Origin: Quercus robur
Lineage: Eukaryota > Streptophyta > Magnoliopsida > Fagales > Fagaceae
Length of the DNA: 64,000 nucleotides
Assembly (NCBI RefSeq): GCF_932294415.1
Contig: NC_065542.1
Coordinates: 2,683,501-2,747,500, forward strand
Direction: 5' to 3'
Part shown: one piece after another, positions 23,145 to 34,260 of the stretch
Layout of the letters: each line of letters starts with the position of its first letter
Position numbering within the stretch: the stretch's first letter is position 1
The notes under the pieces: model-generated
Databases searched by the model: none
Seen by the model: the letters and a program-made list of their open reading frames with translations, nothing else
Told to the model about the DNA's origin: nothing
Made by a program: the position numbers and the translations under genes

Positions 23145-24559
23145 CTTCCTTTCTACAAAATTTTCCCCCCACCCTCCCTCCCTTCTTCTAATTCATCTTC
23201 TTCTTTATACTGTAATTTATGTCAACTTTATCATATAGCATGAATTTTCGAAGCCTTCTAACTATTTCAGACTAGAGTAATTGGTGTCAAATCTATATTT
23301 TATTAAAATTGGTGGTAATTGAAATGTGCTAGGCCTTTAGACTAAAATAGTTTTGAATGCTTAGTTGGATTTTTATTGATGTTTCTGGTTTTCAAAGCTA
23401 GAGTTGGGACATTTCAGTGAGACTATTTTAGTAGATGAGATAATAATAGAGAGCAATTTATGTTTCTACTTTCTTAAGTTTATTGTTAATGAAATTTCTC
23501 TTTCTTAAAAGAAGAAAATTAAAAATATAAATAAAAAAACTGCAAAACAAGAGACTCGAAGGGACTCTCACCAAAGTTACTTCACCTTTAGGTTCTTTAC
23601 AATTAGACCAACCACTTCTTTATTGTGGCTTGCAACTTATTTTACTTGATTGTTCTAACCAACCATACATGCTGTCATATTGGTGGCTTCAGCTTTCTTT
23701 ACATTCCAATCGCTTCTGCATTTGTGCTAATGCCCTACTTTTATCAGTGTAGATTAGAAGGCACACCTTTAGATTTACCAATTGCTAATGAAGTACATGT
23801 ATCCATAGTAAAGATGCAAAATTGCTTAGGTAAGGTAGGTGGCATCCCATTTGCAAGTGTCCAAGTATTATGCTAATTTTCATATTCACCTGGTGTAGTG
23901 CTGGTAGAAGCAAGAGAAATTATCCTCATAAATTTTTTAAACGTGAAAACTAGAGACTGTGTAGTCTCTACCATGTCTATACTTCATAATCATTGGTGAC
24001 ATGCCTTCTAGAAAACACAAGGAGGAACTCCACTTATACTGATTATTAATGAGTAAATTGCTATTATTTTTTTGTTTTGATTATAGTACCATACTAACTC
24101 AAGTTTTCACATATATGCAGATGATAACAATTAACAAGTCAGCAGAAGATGACACTCGTGTTTTGTTTATACTTTGTCTAGCTGCTAAATGGGAAGGATT
24201 TTCATAGGAGGATTTCAGTTGAGGCTATGGCTACTGGATGTGCATAAGCATTTCTGTCAGTCTGACTGATATGTTGTATTGAATTTATATATGGTTTTGG
24301 CTATAATGATTTGGAAATGTATTCAAGTGACATATCCTTGTATCTTGTTTCATAAAGACAGTAGAGCCAGGATCTTTTCTTTCATCTTCTTCTTTTTATT
24401 TTTTATTTTTATATGGTTTCAGTTATGACGATTTTCATAGGATGAACCGATGATGTTCATAATTGTTATTGGATAGCCTACAAGGCACAAGCTATACTTT
24501 CAGGTGACTTTCCCACAAACTATACCTTTTTTTTCCCCATACACTGTAGCGTATTTAAG

Positions 24560-24718
24560 TTTTTTTTTTTTTGATAAGTAAGAAAGGTGTATATTCAAAA
24601 AACTGTTTTATGTAAAAAAGCACAAAGCAAATCAAAGATTACAAAAAAAGGAAAGAAAAGCAGAAACATAAAAGAAAAACTAATTACAAAGAACAAGAGA
24701 TCTAAGGAATGAAGAGAG
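24560..24718 (-). mobile_element. 5'-truncated LINE tail
   Basis: A perfect 15-bp target duplication TGTAGCGTATTTAAG flanks it (24545-24559 and 24719-24733). The insert starts with poly-T followed by GATAAGTAAGAAAGG. On the minus strand it therefore ends CTTACTTATC plus poly-A, a usual plant L1-type 3' end. No coding part remains. Confidence 0.75.
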
Positions 24719-25014
24719 TGTAGCGTATTTAAGTTGATGTCTATGAGAGCCATAGTTGTGAATTTTGGACAAGTTTAGAAGCTATTTCGTTTCATCAATC
24801 ATGCCATATGATCAGCTAATTAAGCATTAATTCAGTCTCCATTCTAGAATATTTCCTTGCAATTAAAAGGTCAACAAACACTGTTGAAAGCGTCAAACAA
24901 GTTCTCCCTTGAAGTAATCTCTTTCTTGGACTTGTCTAGTTGATAGTTATAGTATGGCCATCTTCAAAATAAATCAGCAAATCAGGCCATTGTAGAAGTC
25001 ATGATTCTTCTTTT

Positions 25015-25240
25015 GTATTGCTAGAGGAATCAGCTGGAAACATACAGGGAGAATATGTCAATCTTGGAGCATATTATCTGGTTGAGAGTCCAGTAGGTGC
25101 CGCTTTGGTCTTTCTTGTATGCCCAAAGTCCTTTGGATTGGATTTAGAGAGAGGGCCTATTGTAAAAGCATTTCTAGTTGCTCGTGGAACAAGTTTCACA
25201 AATTGGCGAAAGACGATTATTAGTACCAAAAAAATCTACC
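25015..25240 (+). pseudogene. MATE transporter exon relic (copy 3, best preserved)
   Basis: The stretch reads ARGISWKH, then after a frame change EYVNLGAYYLVESPVG, and ends TSFTNWRK. Plant MATE (DTX) carriers have ARGCGWQHIGAYVNLGAYYL in transmembrane helices 10-11 and a C-terminal ...TNW. The position and order match that exon. Only this one exon is present, with one frame disruption near 25040 and a diverged middle, so it is a relic. Upstream MATE exons were not found. Confidence 0.65.
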
Positions 25241-25695
25241 AATTATTTATATTTAAATTGATCATAAACATGAATATTCCAAAGCTTTTAACTGTTTCAG
25301 ATTAGAATAACTGGTGTCAAATCTATATTTCATTAGAATTGGTGGCAATTGAAACATGCTAGGCTCGTAGACTAAACTGGTTTTGAATGCTTATTAATTG
25401 GATTTTTATAGATGTTTCAAGTGTCAAAAGCTAAGAAAAGGATATTTGAGGGAGATTCTTGTAGCTGATAACATAATATAGAGAGAAATTTGTGCTTGTT
25501 TTGAAAAAATAAATTATAACTAAATAAATAAATAATAATAATAATTTCTAGGCCTTTCTTTTCATCAATGTTATTTGACAATGTAAATAATATAATTTTG
25601 GTGCAATGTAAATGATGATTAATAAAAGATCTTGCGAGCATTGGTACCTTTCCCAATTACTTGTAATGAAGCACATATATAGGTGGTGTTACTTG

Positions 25696-25889
25696 CAAGG
25701 TTATCGATTCCGTACCGTATCGGCCGGTACGGTCGGAATATACCGTACCGGCCAGCAATCCGGTACGCTCGACCCCCCTGTTTCGTACTAGAAAAAATAC
25801 CAGCCGTATCGGTCTTGTACCGGTTGTACCAGCCAATTTCGGGCAATACCGGCCGGTACTGGGCGTACTGGCCGGTATAGAAAAAAGTT

Positions 25890-25920
<31 letters not shown>

Positions 25921-26154
25921 GTAATTTTTGAATTTTTGTTAAGACAGAATGGTAACTGATTTGCACTAACTTATTAGTATTATTTGTTTTCTTAGTATGC
26001 AATGGTAACTTTTAAGCTTTCTATTTTATTTTTTTATTTTTTTTCCCTTTTAATTGATACTAAAGTCTAAAACCATGAATAATTAGTTTGAATTGAGGAA
26101 ATGTTTTATGGTAAACTTTTATATTTATTATAATATATATATATACGCAGACAC

Positions 26155-26200
<46 letters not shown>

Positions 26201-26339
26201 TTATTTATTTATTTATTTATTTATAAATATAAAAAATAGTGGTAAACCCGAAACGGTACACCAGTATTGACCAGTATCCGAAATATATCGTACCGGTGGC
26301 CAAACCGGTACGGCCTCCGGTACGGTATTGACATCCTTG
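25696..26339. mobile_element. hAT-like non-autonomous element rich in CCGGTACGG motifs
   Basis: A perfect 8-bp target duplication GTTACTTG (25688-25695 and 26340-26347) flanks ends CAAGG...CCTTG. An 8-bp duplication is the hAT hallmark. Both subterminal regions (about 25706-25880 and 26253-26330) carry many direct and inverted copies of GTACCG, CCGTACCG and CCGGTACGG. The centre is AT-rich, with poly-T and long AT and ATTT microsatellites (about 26135-26222). No transposase is present. Confidence 0.8.
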
Positions 26340-26340
26340 G

Positions 26341-27000
26341 TTACTTGTACACTAGTCACTAGATGTCCAAAATGATTGTGAACCGTAGCAGATTAAGTAC
26401 CTTACAAACTATAGCCATATCAATTAAGCAGTTATCAATGCGCCTATGTTAGATTAAGCTAATCATGAATAATGATGGACTGGAACAAAATGTACAACCC
26501 ACTGATTTGGCAGAGATTCTCGGTTATACAAGCCAATCACCTGTTATCAGTTATAACAAGGAGTTGCTAAAGTGGTTTGAAGTGAAAGGCCTCTTGATAT
26601 GGAGAGATATTGAAAAAGCTATAGCATTGATGTGTGGGAGGGTCTTTGGATTCTATGGGTCCAGGGATTTGAAGCCAAAACAATTGGTAATTTGAATTTG
26701 CAAAGCAGTTTTTAAATGTAGCTCATCTTGTATTCCATGAGGCTCCAGATTCGAATGAGGCATCACTTAGTACTAGTGGGACCCACACTATGCACAAGAA
26801 TATGTAATTATTTTATAATGTTATATAATACATAATTTATCTTCTAAAATATTTTTAAGATTATTTATTAAAATTAGTCAATGTATTTTTTTCATAAAAA
26901 TATTTAATTTTAGGTGTATTAAACTATTAGTTTAATTGTTTACAAAACCTACCAAGGGCACCAATTTTTTTACTAAATTAAATGATGCTATATTGCTTTC
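26341..27000. repeat. Segmental duplicate of 62930-64000
   Basis: Shared landmarks run in order: AAAATGATTGTGARC, ATAGCCATATCA, TGGAGGGTCTTTGGATTC-like sequence, CATGAGGCT, TTCTAAAATATTT, GTGTATTAAACTATTARTTTA and ACAAAACCWACCA. Confidence 0.7.
26465..26695 (+). other. Unrecognised small open frame in duplicated block
   Basis: An open frame of 76 codons (starts MNNDGLEQN, contains KGLLIWRDIEKAI) lies in a block that is repeated at about 63530-63720. The second copy keeps the stretch around GATATGGAGAGRTWTTGAAA but not the open frame. I do not recognise the product. It is probably a relic or chance. Confidence 0.3.
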
Positions 27001-29300
27001 TTTGTCAACTAATGAAAATTTTAGTGTTCAGTAAAAATAAAAAAATTATATATAAATTTTATTTTCTTTTTGTTTAAAATTTTCATATAATCCTATTATA
27101 TGATAAAAAATTTCAATTTGTGGTCCTGTATTTTAATGTTGTATTTAATCTCAAGCGATTACATTATCATCTAATTTTATAGTTTTATTTCCATGATTTT
27201 GATTTCTCTTTTTGAATACATTGCTTAGAGCATTAATCTCTCTCTCTCTCTCTCATGTGAGTTTTGTCTCCACTGCATTTTGCTGCTTATTGCGACCACC
27301 ATCTTGGTGGTGATCTTTTTCTCACCACAAAATTACTAGTGTGTCCTATTTTAGAATCAGTGACTAGTGCGGTTGTTGTTGTGCCACACCAGAAGACTTA
27401 AAAAGAAGGGGAAGGAATTTAAAAAGTAAAAGTGTTGTGGACTTGTTGAAAAGTAGAGAATTTCTCTATTTGGATGGAATCAGCTACTCTTGAAATATAT
27501 GTATCCATAGAAAAGCTTCAAAAATGTTCAACTCAATTGAGTATTGGGCTACCCAAACTTTGGTCAGTGGAAACTAGACCTTTTTTGTGCTTGACTCAAC
27601 CTCCGCTAGCCTGCTTAGTATATGAGCTTTATCAGCTTCCCTAAAACCAACTATCTAATATCTGTTAATTTACTTGAATCCGAAACCATAATTTGTTGTC
27701 ATAGATGTTTTTCATTTCCGTTGTTGTTGTTGTTATTATCATTATCACATCATTATTATTAGTTTACCATTGATGTATGCTAGTTTGAGAAACTGTTATG
27801 CCAGAGTAAGGAATATAATTCAAGCATAGTGATAATTGAATTTTTGTGATTGCAAATCATGGTGGGAAAGGCTGGGGCTTTAGAAACTTTATGCAGACAA
27901 GCCTATGGGGCAGAGCAATATCAAAAGCTAGGAATTTATACTTACACTAACATCTTCTCTTATTCTAGTCTGTATCCCAATATCTATCCTATGAATTTTC
28001 ATAAATAAGCTACTAATACTCATAGGCCAAGATCCTTCAATCTCACTATAGCACACATACTCCATATGCCTCATCTGTAACTTGTTTTCATACGCTAGAG
28101 GAAATACTCACTCACTATTAAGCAATTAAAAAAAATCATTATTTGAAGTAATTTTCGGTTTATAGCTAATCAAGAAAAACATGGAACAAGAATTAGAAAA
28201 ATTCATGAATTAGTTTGACAATGGTAAAATGCATTCATCAACTTAAAGATTATGGTGAATATATAAGAACTTTAAATCAGCAAAACGAAACTTTGCAAAA
28301 GTTTGGGATTTAGTCCTCTCATGGTGAAAAATGACAAAAGATAAATGCTTGTTTATTTAAAAGGAAAACAAGTAGGTAAACCACCATTTATACATGTAGG
28401 TAAACCACACATAAATATCATTTATTTCTTCTCCTTGGAGAGATAATGCTTTGGGCAGCCTCTAATTAGCGGTAGCACTAGAAATATTTTTTAGAGGGTC
28501 ACTCAAATTCATGTTGTAGAAGTTGACAAGAACCTCTTCATAACTAATATTAATATATATATATTTTTTTTATTTCATCCTAATCACTAGGATGATAAGA
28601 TGAAATATGTTCTCGTAAATCATGATTCAAAGAATGATTTTTCAAATCAACACGAGTTTTCTTAGAAGATGAATCTTGCGGTACTCTTGATTTCCTTAGT
28701 AGAAAAATTTATGCATAATACCAACAAGAGAATAAATGATAAACTATATGTTCATTAAACTTATTGTTTCTTGCTATAATGAATATACTAATTATTGTTC
28801 CTAAGATTAAATCTTACAAATCATCCATTATCTTTTACTATGATAAAATTATTAATCATTCGTATTTACTCAACATATTATATACATTCTCATAAAAAAA
28901 AATTATATACATAAAAAAGTGTGTGAATAACCCATAATAGAAAAAAAACAATTAGAAATGAAGAAGGAAGTTTATCGAAAATATAAAATAGAGATGGAGA
29001 TGGAGATGAAAGCAAGAGCAATAAATTTTTATAATGATAATTTTTATATTTTACCATAAATTTCGGCTAAATAAAAAAGTATTACTTTTTTTCTTCTTCA
29101 AATATATGAACGAGGAGACTAGGGAGTAAATTTCCTTGTAGAGTTTACCGAAAGAAAAAATTTCCTTGTAGATGGAAATCTCTCGCGGTAGGTACGTGGT
29201 ACGCCCACCACCACCACCACCACCACATCTCTCTAGCTGGTTACCGCAAAACTACCCTGTCTCGTTTCTCCTTAATGGATTTAAAATAATAATAATAATA
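27001..29300. other. Intergenic, AT-rich
   Basis: About 2.3 kb with no convincing gene on either strand. It holds a CT microsatellite (27237-27254), an AT run near 28555 and a CCA repeat (29207-29226). Confidence 0.5.
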
Positions 29301-29325
29301 ATAAGCAACGTAAAAGGAAGAGTAG

Positions 29326-29336
29326 TTGACTTGACT
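29326..29336 (+). promoter_or_regulatory. Double W-box upstream of TNL3
   Basis: TTGACTTGACT, identical to the motif before TNL1, lies about 590 bp upstream of the TNL3 start. Confidence 0.4.
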
Positions 29337-30598
29337 TGAAACAAAGGATATTGAAGGTGTGGACACAAACACACGGAGAAATAAAGAACAGAGTCCATTC
29401 CTTCATTAAACTGCCAATAGGTATCTAATACCAATTGGATCAGCCTTTGTTTCAACTGGGTTTCGATCATTACAAACAATCACTACTAGTCTACTGTTAT
29501 TTCAATTTCCAATTCTGTAAGTTGTCATTTTGAACACTTATTATTCGTACCGTTTCATTTTTTTTTTCTTTCTTGGCGTGAAAAATCCATATCAAATTGT
29601 TTTCTTCTTCCTAATTTCCGTGAAGCAAGTTTCAACTTTTGTTTGTTTCAATGTTTAAACCTCGAGTTGGTTTTCTCATTACCAATGAAATGAATGAATA
29701 AGCAACAAACAAAGGTTTGCTTTCAAATATTAGAGTTTCGATAATAGTGCTTAAATTCCGTAGTTTTAACACACAATCATCACATTTTATTATTACCGTT
29801 TCACTCCCTGCCTGAAATAAAAATCCCACGTCACTTCGTTTTCTTCTTCCCTAATTTAATTATTTATTTTCTTTATTTCTAATTGGATGTACTTCTTTTA
29901 TCTAAATTTCCAACAGCTTCAATGAAACGTAAAAGAGCCTCATTGCCGTCACCATTTTCTTCTTCGACGTGTCAGCAGAAATACGATGTATTTCTTAGTT
30001 TCAGGGGTGAGGATACCCGTAATACTTTTACGGACCATCTATATGATGCTTTGCAACGAATGGGCATTATTACCTTCAGGGACGAAGAAGGACTTGAGAG
30101 AGGAGAATCTATTGCTTCTGAGCTCTTCAAAGCAATAGAAGAATCACAGTTTGCTATCATAATTCTTTCAAAAAACTATGTATCTTCTAAGTGGTGCTTG
30201 GATGAGCTTGCCAAGATTATCAAATGCAGAAAGGAAATGGGACTGACAGTATTTCCAATTTTTTACAATGTAGACCCATCTGATGTACGAAAACAAACAG
30301 GAACTTTTGAGCAAGCCTTTATTGATCACCAAAAATGCTTTGAGGATAACATAAAGAGGGTGGAAACATGGAGGGCTACTTTAAGAGAAGTGGCTAATAT
30401 CTCTGGTTGGCATCTACAAAATAGGTAATTTCCATAAATTTCAAATGATAAGCTTCTTTCACGTACCATGAAGCATATAATTAGCTAAGAGAATATATCA
30501 TAACATACATGGATTGAACTACATCATGGTATACTAGTTAAAATTCTGTTAACTTTTTAGGAACAGTAGAAGTGGTTGTGAATAAGCTCTGTGAAAAG

Positions 30599-30623
30599 AT
30601 CAAAATGGAATTACTTGATTCAA

Positions 30624-30664
<41 letters not shown>

Positions 30665-30702
30665 CAAAATGGAATTACTTGATTCAAGAATATATATATC
30701 AC
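30599..30702. repeat. AT microsatellite with duplicated flank
   Basis: An AT run of about 35 bases lies between two copies of ATCAAAATGGAATTACTTGA (about 30599 and 30663). Confidence 0.75.
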
Positions 30703-30758
30703 TTTTGCTAACATATTTTTTTTGGCGAAACTACGCAATTAGTCCCTAAAATTTACCT

Positions 30759-31022
30759 TATGAGCGTAATTAGTCCTTCAAGTTTTAAGTGAGCATTATT
30801 GGTCCCTTAAGTTTCAAAATTGAGCATTGTTAGTCTTTTTTAAACTCCCGCTAGTGTTATTGTCTATATGGCTAACAAAACAGTGATGTGTATGAGCGTA
30901 ATTAGTCCTTCAAGTTTTAAGTGAGCATTATTGGTCCCTTAAGTTTCAAAATTGAGCATTGTTAGTCTTTTTTAAACTCCTGCTAGTGTTATTGTCTATA
31001 TGGCTAACAAAACAGTGATGTG
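30759..31022. repeat. 132-bp tandem duplication in the left MULE arm
   Basis: Units 30759-30890 and 30891-31022 are nearly identical, with one difference (CTCCCG against CTCCTG). The right arm has only one unit, so the duplication followed the origin of the element. Confidence 0.9.
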
Positions 31023-31846
31023 GCATTTACAAATTGATGTGGCGACTTAAGTATCAAATGCCACATCAACTACTTAATTATAAGGTTGCCACATAATCTT
31101 TTAATTGATTATTATTTATTATAATGGAAAAAAATTTGATTCGCTTTTACCTGTCCCTTTCTCCTTCGCCGCTTTGAATTCTCCAATCGAATCACTAGAG
31201 CACCTCAAAGCCAACAAAAATCTTGTGAAGTGAGTATTATTGCTCAACAGATCCACCTTTGAGTAGGCAATGTCTTATAAAACTCTCTCTCTCTGAGATT
31301 CATTAACCATAAGTCATTTCTTGCTAATGAGAATAGTCTAAGGTTGGGTGCAGGAAACCCAACATAGATATGTGCAACAAAAGGCAATCTTGCACCCAAA
31401 CTTAGACCTGTGCAATAAAAGGCAGTCGGTAATCCCCACGAATGTTGGTTGGAGGAAGGGTAAATAAAAAAGAATTCAAGATTTCTAATGAAATGGACTT
31501 AAACATTTTCATGTTAATTATAGTTATAAATCCATCGAACACAAAGTTTAAAAACAAATAAACATAGACATCTTTGGAGATTAGCCACTACTGGAGATCC
31601 ATGGAGATTGGCAAACGACAAAGAGGTGATTTTGATAGTGGCCATTTGGATTAGAAGGGAAGTGTGGCTAAAGGGGACAACAACGGTAGTGACAGAGGCA
31701 GCACCCATTGGAAGATGAGGAAGAGGAAGTTTTGGGTGGTCACAGGAAATAAACGAGGAGCTTGGAAATGTTTTTGACAAAATAAAAATAATAATAATGA
31801 CTCACATGCTAAGTTGCTAACTTGGCAAATTTTCCAACGTGGCTAT
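31023..31846. other. Interior of the MULE-like element
   Basis: No coding region was found. A small hairpin-like stretch built on repeated TGCCACAT/GATGTGGC occurs at 31030-31095. Confidence 0.45.
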
Positions 31847-31863
31847 TACAATATATACAAACT

Positions 31864-32152
31864 TTTTTTTTTTTTTTATGAATAAAAAATGGGTTTTGGG
31901 TTGGGGGGGGGGGGGGGGGGGGAGGGGCGTGACAATCCTACCTAGGAATTATCATAATAGCATCATATTTGTTGGGTCTAGGGCCCTACTAGGGCGCAGG
32001 GGGACCACGGTGAGCCAAAGTTTCCCAATTAGTGATCCTAAGTTGCTGAGGGAGGTAACCCAAGCGCTTCTATATTCGGAGTCAAACTTGGGACCACGCA
32101 CTCAGCACATCTTGTGCATCACCCAACACCACTAGACCACACCCCTCGGTGG
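31864..32152 (-). mobile_element. tRNA-derived SINE (copy 2, different family)
   Basis: Read on the minus strand, a tRNA-like head contains A-box-like TGGTCTAGTGG and B-box-like GGTCCCAAGTTTGACTCC, and the 3' end is A-rich (poly-T at 31864-31877 on plus). Flanks TACAATATATACAAACT (31847-31863) and TACAATATACACAGACT (32153-32169) form a 17-bp duplication with two differences. A long C run (G on plus, about 31903-31921) lies near the 3' end. Confidence 0.8.
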
Positions 32153-32309
32153 TACAATATACACAGACTTACCCGTTAGTTTGTAAAACACTTTATAGTA
32201 AAAAGACACTAAGTTAAGGTGTGTTTGGTTGCTGTAAAATGTTTTCCGGAAAATACATATTTTTCGGAAATGCTAATTTTCAGAAAAGGAAAATGTATTC
32301 AGGCTGTTT

Positions 32310-32560
32310 GGCTGTCTCGGAAATTGTTTTACAGAAAATCAATTCCGGTGTTTGGTTCGTCCAAACATTTTACGGAAATCATATTACGGAAAATCAATTC
32401 CGGTGTTTGGTTCGTCCAAACATTTTACGGAAAATACTTTACGGAAAATCAATTCCCATGTTTGGTTCGGTCAAACATTTTACGAAAAATGAAATTCGTT
32501 TTTTACGGAAAATCAATTCCGGTGTTTGGTTTGTGGATCATTTTATGGAAAATATGAAAT
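32310..32560. repeat. Subterminal repeats of the PIF/Harbinger element
   Basis: About four imperfect copies of a 55-60-bp unit contain GGAAAATCAATTCC, TGTTTGGTTCGTCC and ACATTTTACG. Clustered motifs next to the end are typical transposase-binding regions, though binding is inferred. Related GGAAAAT and CGGAAAA motifs occur at the other end (40915-41010). Confidence 0.65.
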
Positions 32561-32818
32561 GTGTTACAAATTCAAGCACCTGCATTATCTAGACAAACCT
32601 GTAACAGTACAAAACTAATCATCCACTTCAACATCAAAAATAATCATTCAAATTCAAGAACCTGCATTGCCTAGACATATCTGTAACAGTACAAAAATTA
32701 TCATCCACTTCAACATCAAAAATAATCATTTGAATATACCCATAATATTTATATAAAAACAGCCACATCAATAGTTCACCATTGGCATTACACCTCCATG
32801 GTGTAAAAAAATGATACC

Positions 32819-33443
32819 TGTGGGGCCAGAGAATTCGCGGTCCAGGCCCACTCTACATTAGGGCCCAAGGCCCAAGCCGAGGAGAGCCATTGCCGAGGAC
32901 GACCTCATGCTCAGCGCCTCATGAAATGCTTGAAGAAAGGGGCAAACTCAGTGTAGGGGCAGGGTAAGGGAAAAAGCTGCCAACATCATAATACAAAACC
33001 CTGTATCTGACAAGCCCATACTCTAAACCATGCCCTTTAACTTTCCCAACGACCCCTAACCACTCTAGGTATGGGTTGACAGGACAGGTCTGCACCCCAG
33101 AAAGTAAAACTTACACGTGGACCCTAAAAGGGGAAACGAACACTAGTATAAAAGGGTAAACCCCCCGGAAGAAAGGGGATCCCTGCGAAAGGGAGAAAAG
33201 GAATGATGCAAGGCTCCTCGGACGCCATCCGAGGACTTAAGTCCTACAACCCGTACTAATGGAGGGCTTAGCTAGTCAAGCCAAGCCTGCCCATATAAGA
33301 GCTTCCGTAGAAACCACGATTAAACCGCTCACCTGTGCCCAAGGTCATGCCTTCCAAGCCCACTCTCTACAAATCATATTGTTGGGGCCCTTTGCATACG
33401 AGCCCAACGTCATTCATGGGCCGTTACAAACTGTGTCCCTACA
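32819..33443 (+). repeat. 5' LTR of the 32819-36375 element
   Basis: It has TG...CA ends and contains a TATAAAAGGG stretch near 33150 that may be the TATA box. Confidence 0.9.
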
Positions 33444-33703
33444 ATTGGCGCCGTCTGTGGGGAAGGCTTGCGCGTTGGCTCAGGTGGCGGTGGAGTTGAG
33501 CCTTTGTCAAGCAAAGGTTTGCGAGGGTGCCTCCATTTCCAGCAACATGCTGTTGTTGTTCCAACATAAGTTTCCACTAGGAGCTATGCCTGGCAGTGCC
33601 AAGGGCACGGGCAATTCTAGGGGCTTCCAACATCAAGCTAACCCCCCCCCCCCCACCTTGGTCAAGGGGCTAACCTTTGGAAAATAAATCAATAAATAAA
33701 CGA

Positions 33704-34260
33704 CTACAAGTTTTGGACAGAACCAAGGCCTTGTATGGTCCTCGGACTCAAGCCTCTGGGGAAACCAACTACTTAGAAGAAAAACTACAAGTTTTGGAGC
33801 CTTGTATGGTCCTCGGACTCAAGCCTCTGGAGAAACCAACTACTTAGAAGAAAAACTACAAGTTTTGGACAGAACCAAGGCCTTGTATGGTCCTCGGACT
33901 CAAGCCTCTGGGGAAACCAACTACTTAGAAGAAAAACTACAAGTTTTGGAGCCTTGTATGGTCCTCGGACTCAAGCCTCTGAGGAAACCAACTACTTAGA
34001 AGAAAAACTACAAGTTTTGGACAGAACCAAGGCCTTGTATGGTTCTCGGACTCAAGCCTCTGGGGAAACCAACTACTTAGAAGAAAAACTACAAGTTTTG
34101 GACAGAACCAAGGCCTTGTATGGTCCTCGGACTCAAGCTTCTGGGGAAACCAACTACTTAGAAGAAAACCCACAAGTTTTGGACAGAACCAAGGCCTTGT
34201 ATGGTCCTCGGACTCAAGCCTCTGGGGAAACCAACTACCTAGAAGAGACAATACGGGGTT
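33704..34260. repeat. Tandem repeat inside the LTR element, 81-bp and 71-bp units
   Basis: Seven units begin CTACAAGTTTTGGA at 33704, 33785, 33856, 33937, 34008, 34089 and 34170 (the last starts CCACAAG). Spacings are 81, 71, 81, 71, 81 and 81. The short form lacks about ten bases around CAGAACCAAG. A degenerate eighth start lies near 34249. Confidence 0.9.

Larger units (their letters stand above)
21310..23500 (+). repeat. Duplicated TNL 3' flank, copy B1
   Basis: This matches 53280-53560 and 53720-55200 (C) and 23740-25640 (B2). Landmarks include TATTATGCTAATTTTCATATT, GATTTGGAAATGTATTC and CATAAGCATTT. It includes the MATE relic at 22333 and is interrupted by the solo LTR at 22589-23144. 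The part after the LTR matches 25270-25390. Confidence 0.65.
23740..25640 (+). repeat. Duplicated TNL 3' flank, copy B2
   Basis: This is a second tandem copy of the B1 flank and includes the LINE tail at 24560 and the MATE relic at 25015. Its end (CTTGTAATGAAGCACATAT) matches 62845-62870, where the TNL3 flank resumes after the Copia-type insertion. Confidence 0.65.

Noticed and set aside
25619-26002. Tyr/Arg-rich open frames in the hAT-like element
   Set aside because: They are translations of repeated GTACCG motifs in subterminal DNA and not proteins.
31864-32152. tRNA gene on the minus strand
   Set aside because: The A/B-box-like head lacks a full cloverleaf and is followed by a SINE body, A-rich tail and target duplication.
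32219-32592. Open frames with repeated FGSxKHFT-like units
   Set aside because: They come from the subterminal repeats of the PIF element. The repeat length, not coding, explains them.
33704-34260. Regular direct repeats that might suggest a CRISPR array
   Set aside because: Units are contiguous and nearly identical, with no unique spacers, and they lie between matched LTRs in plant DNA.
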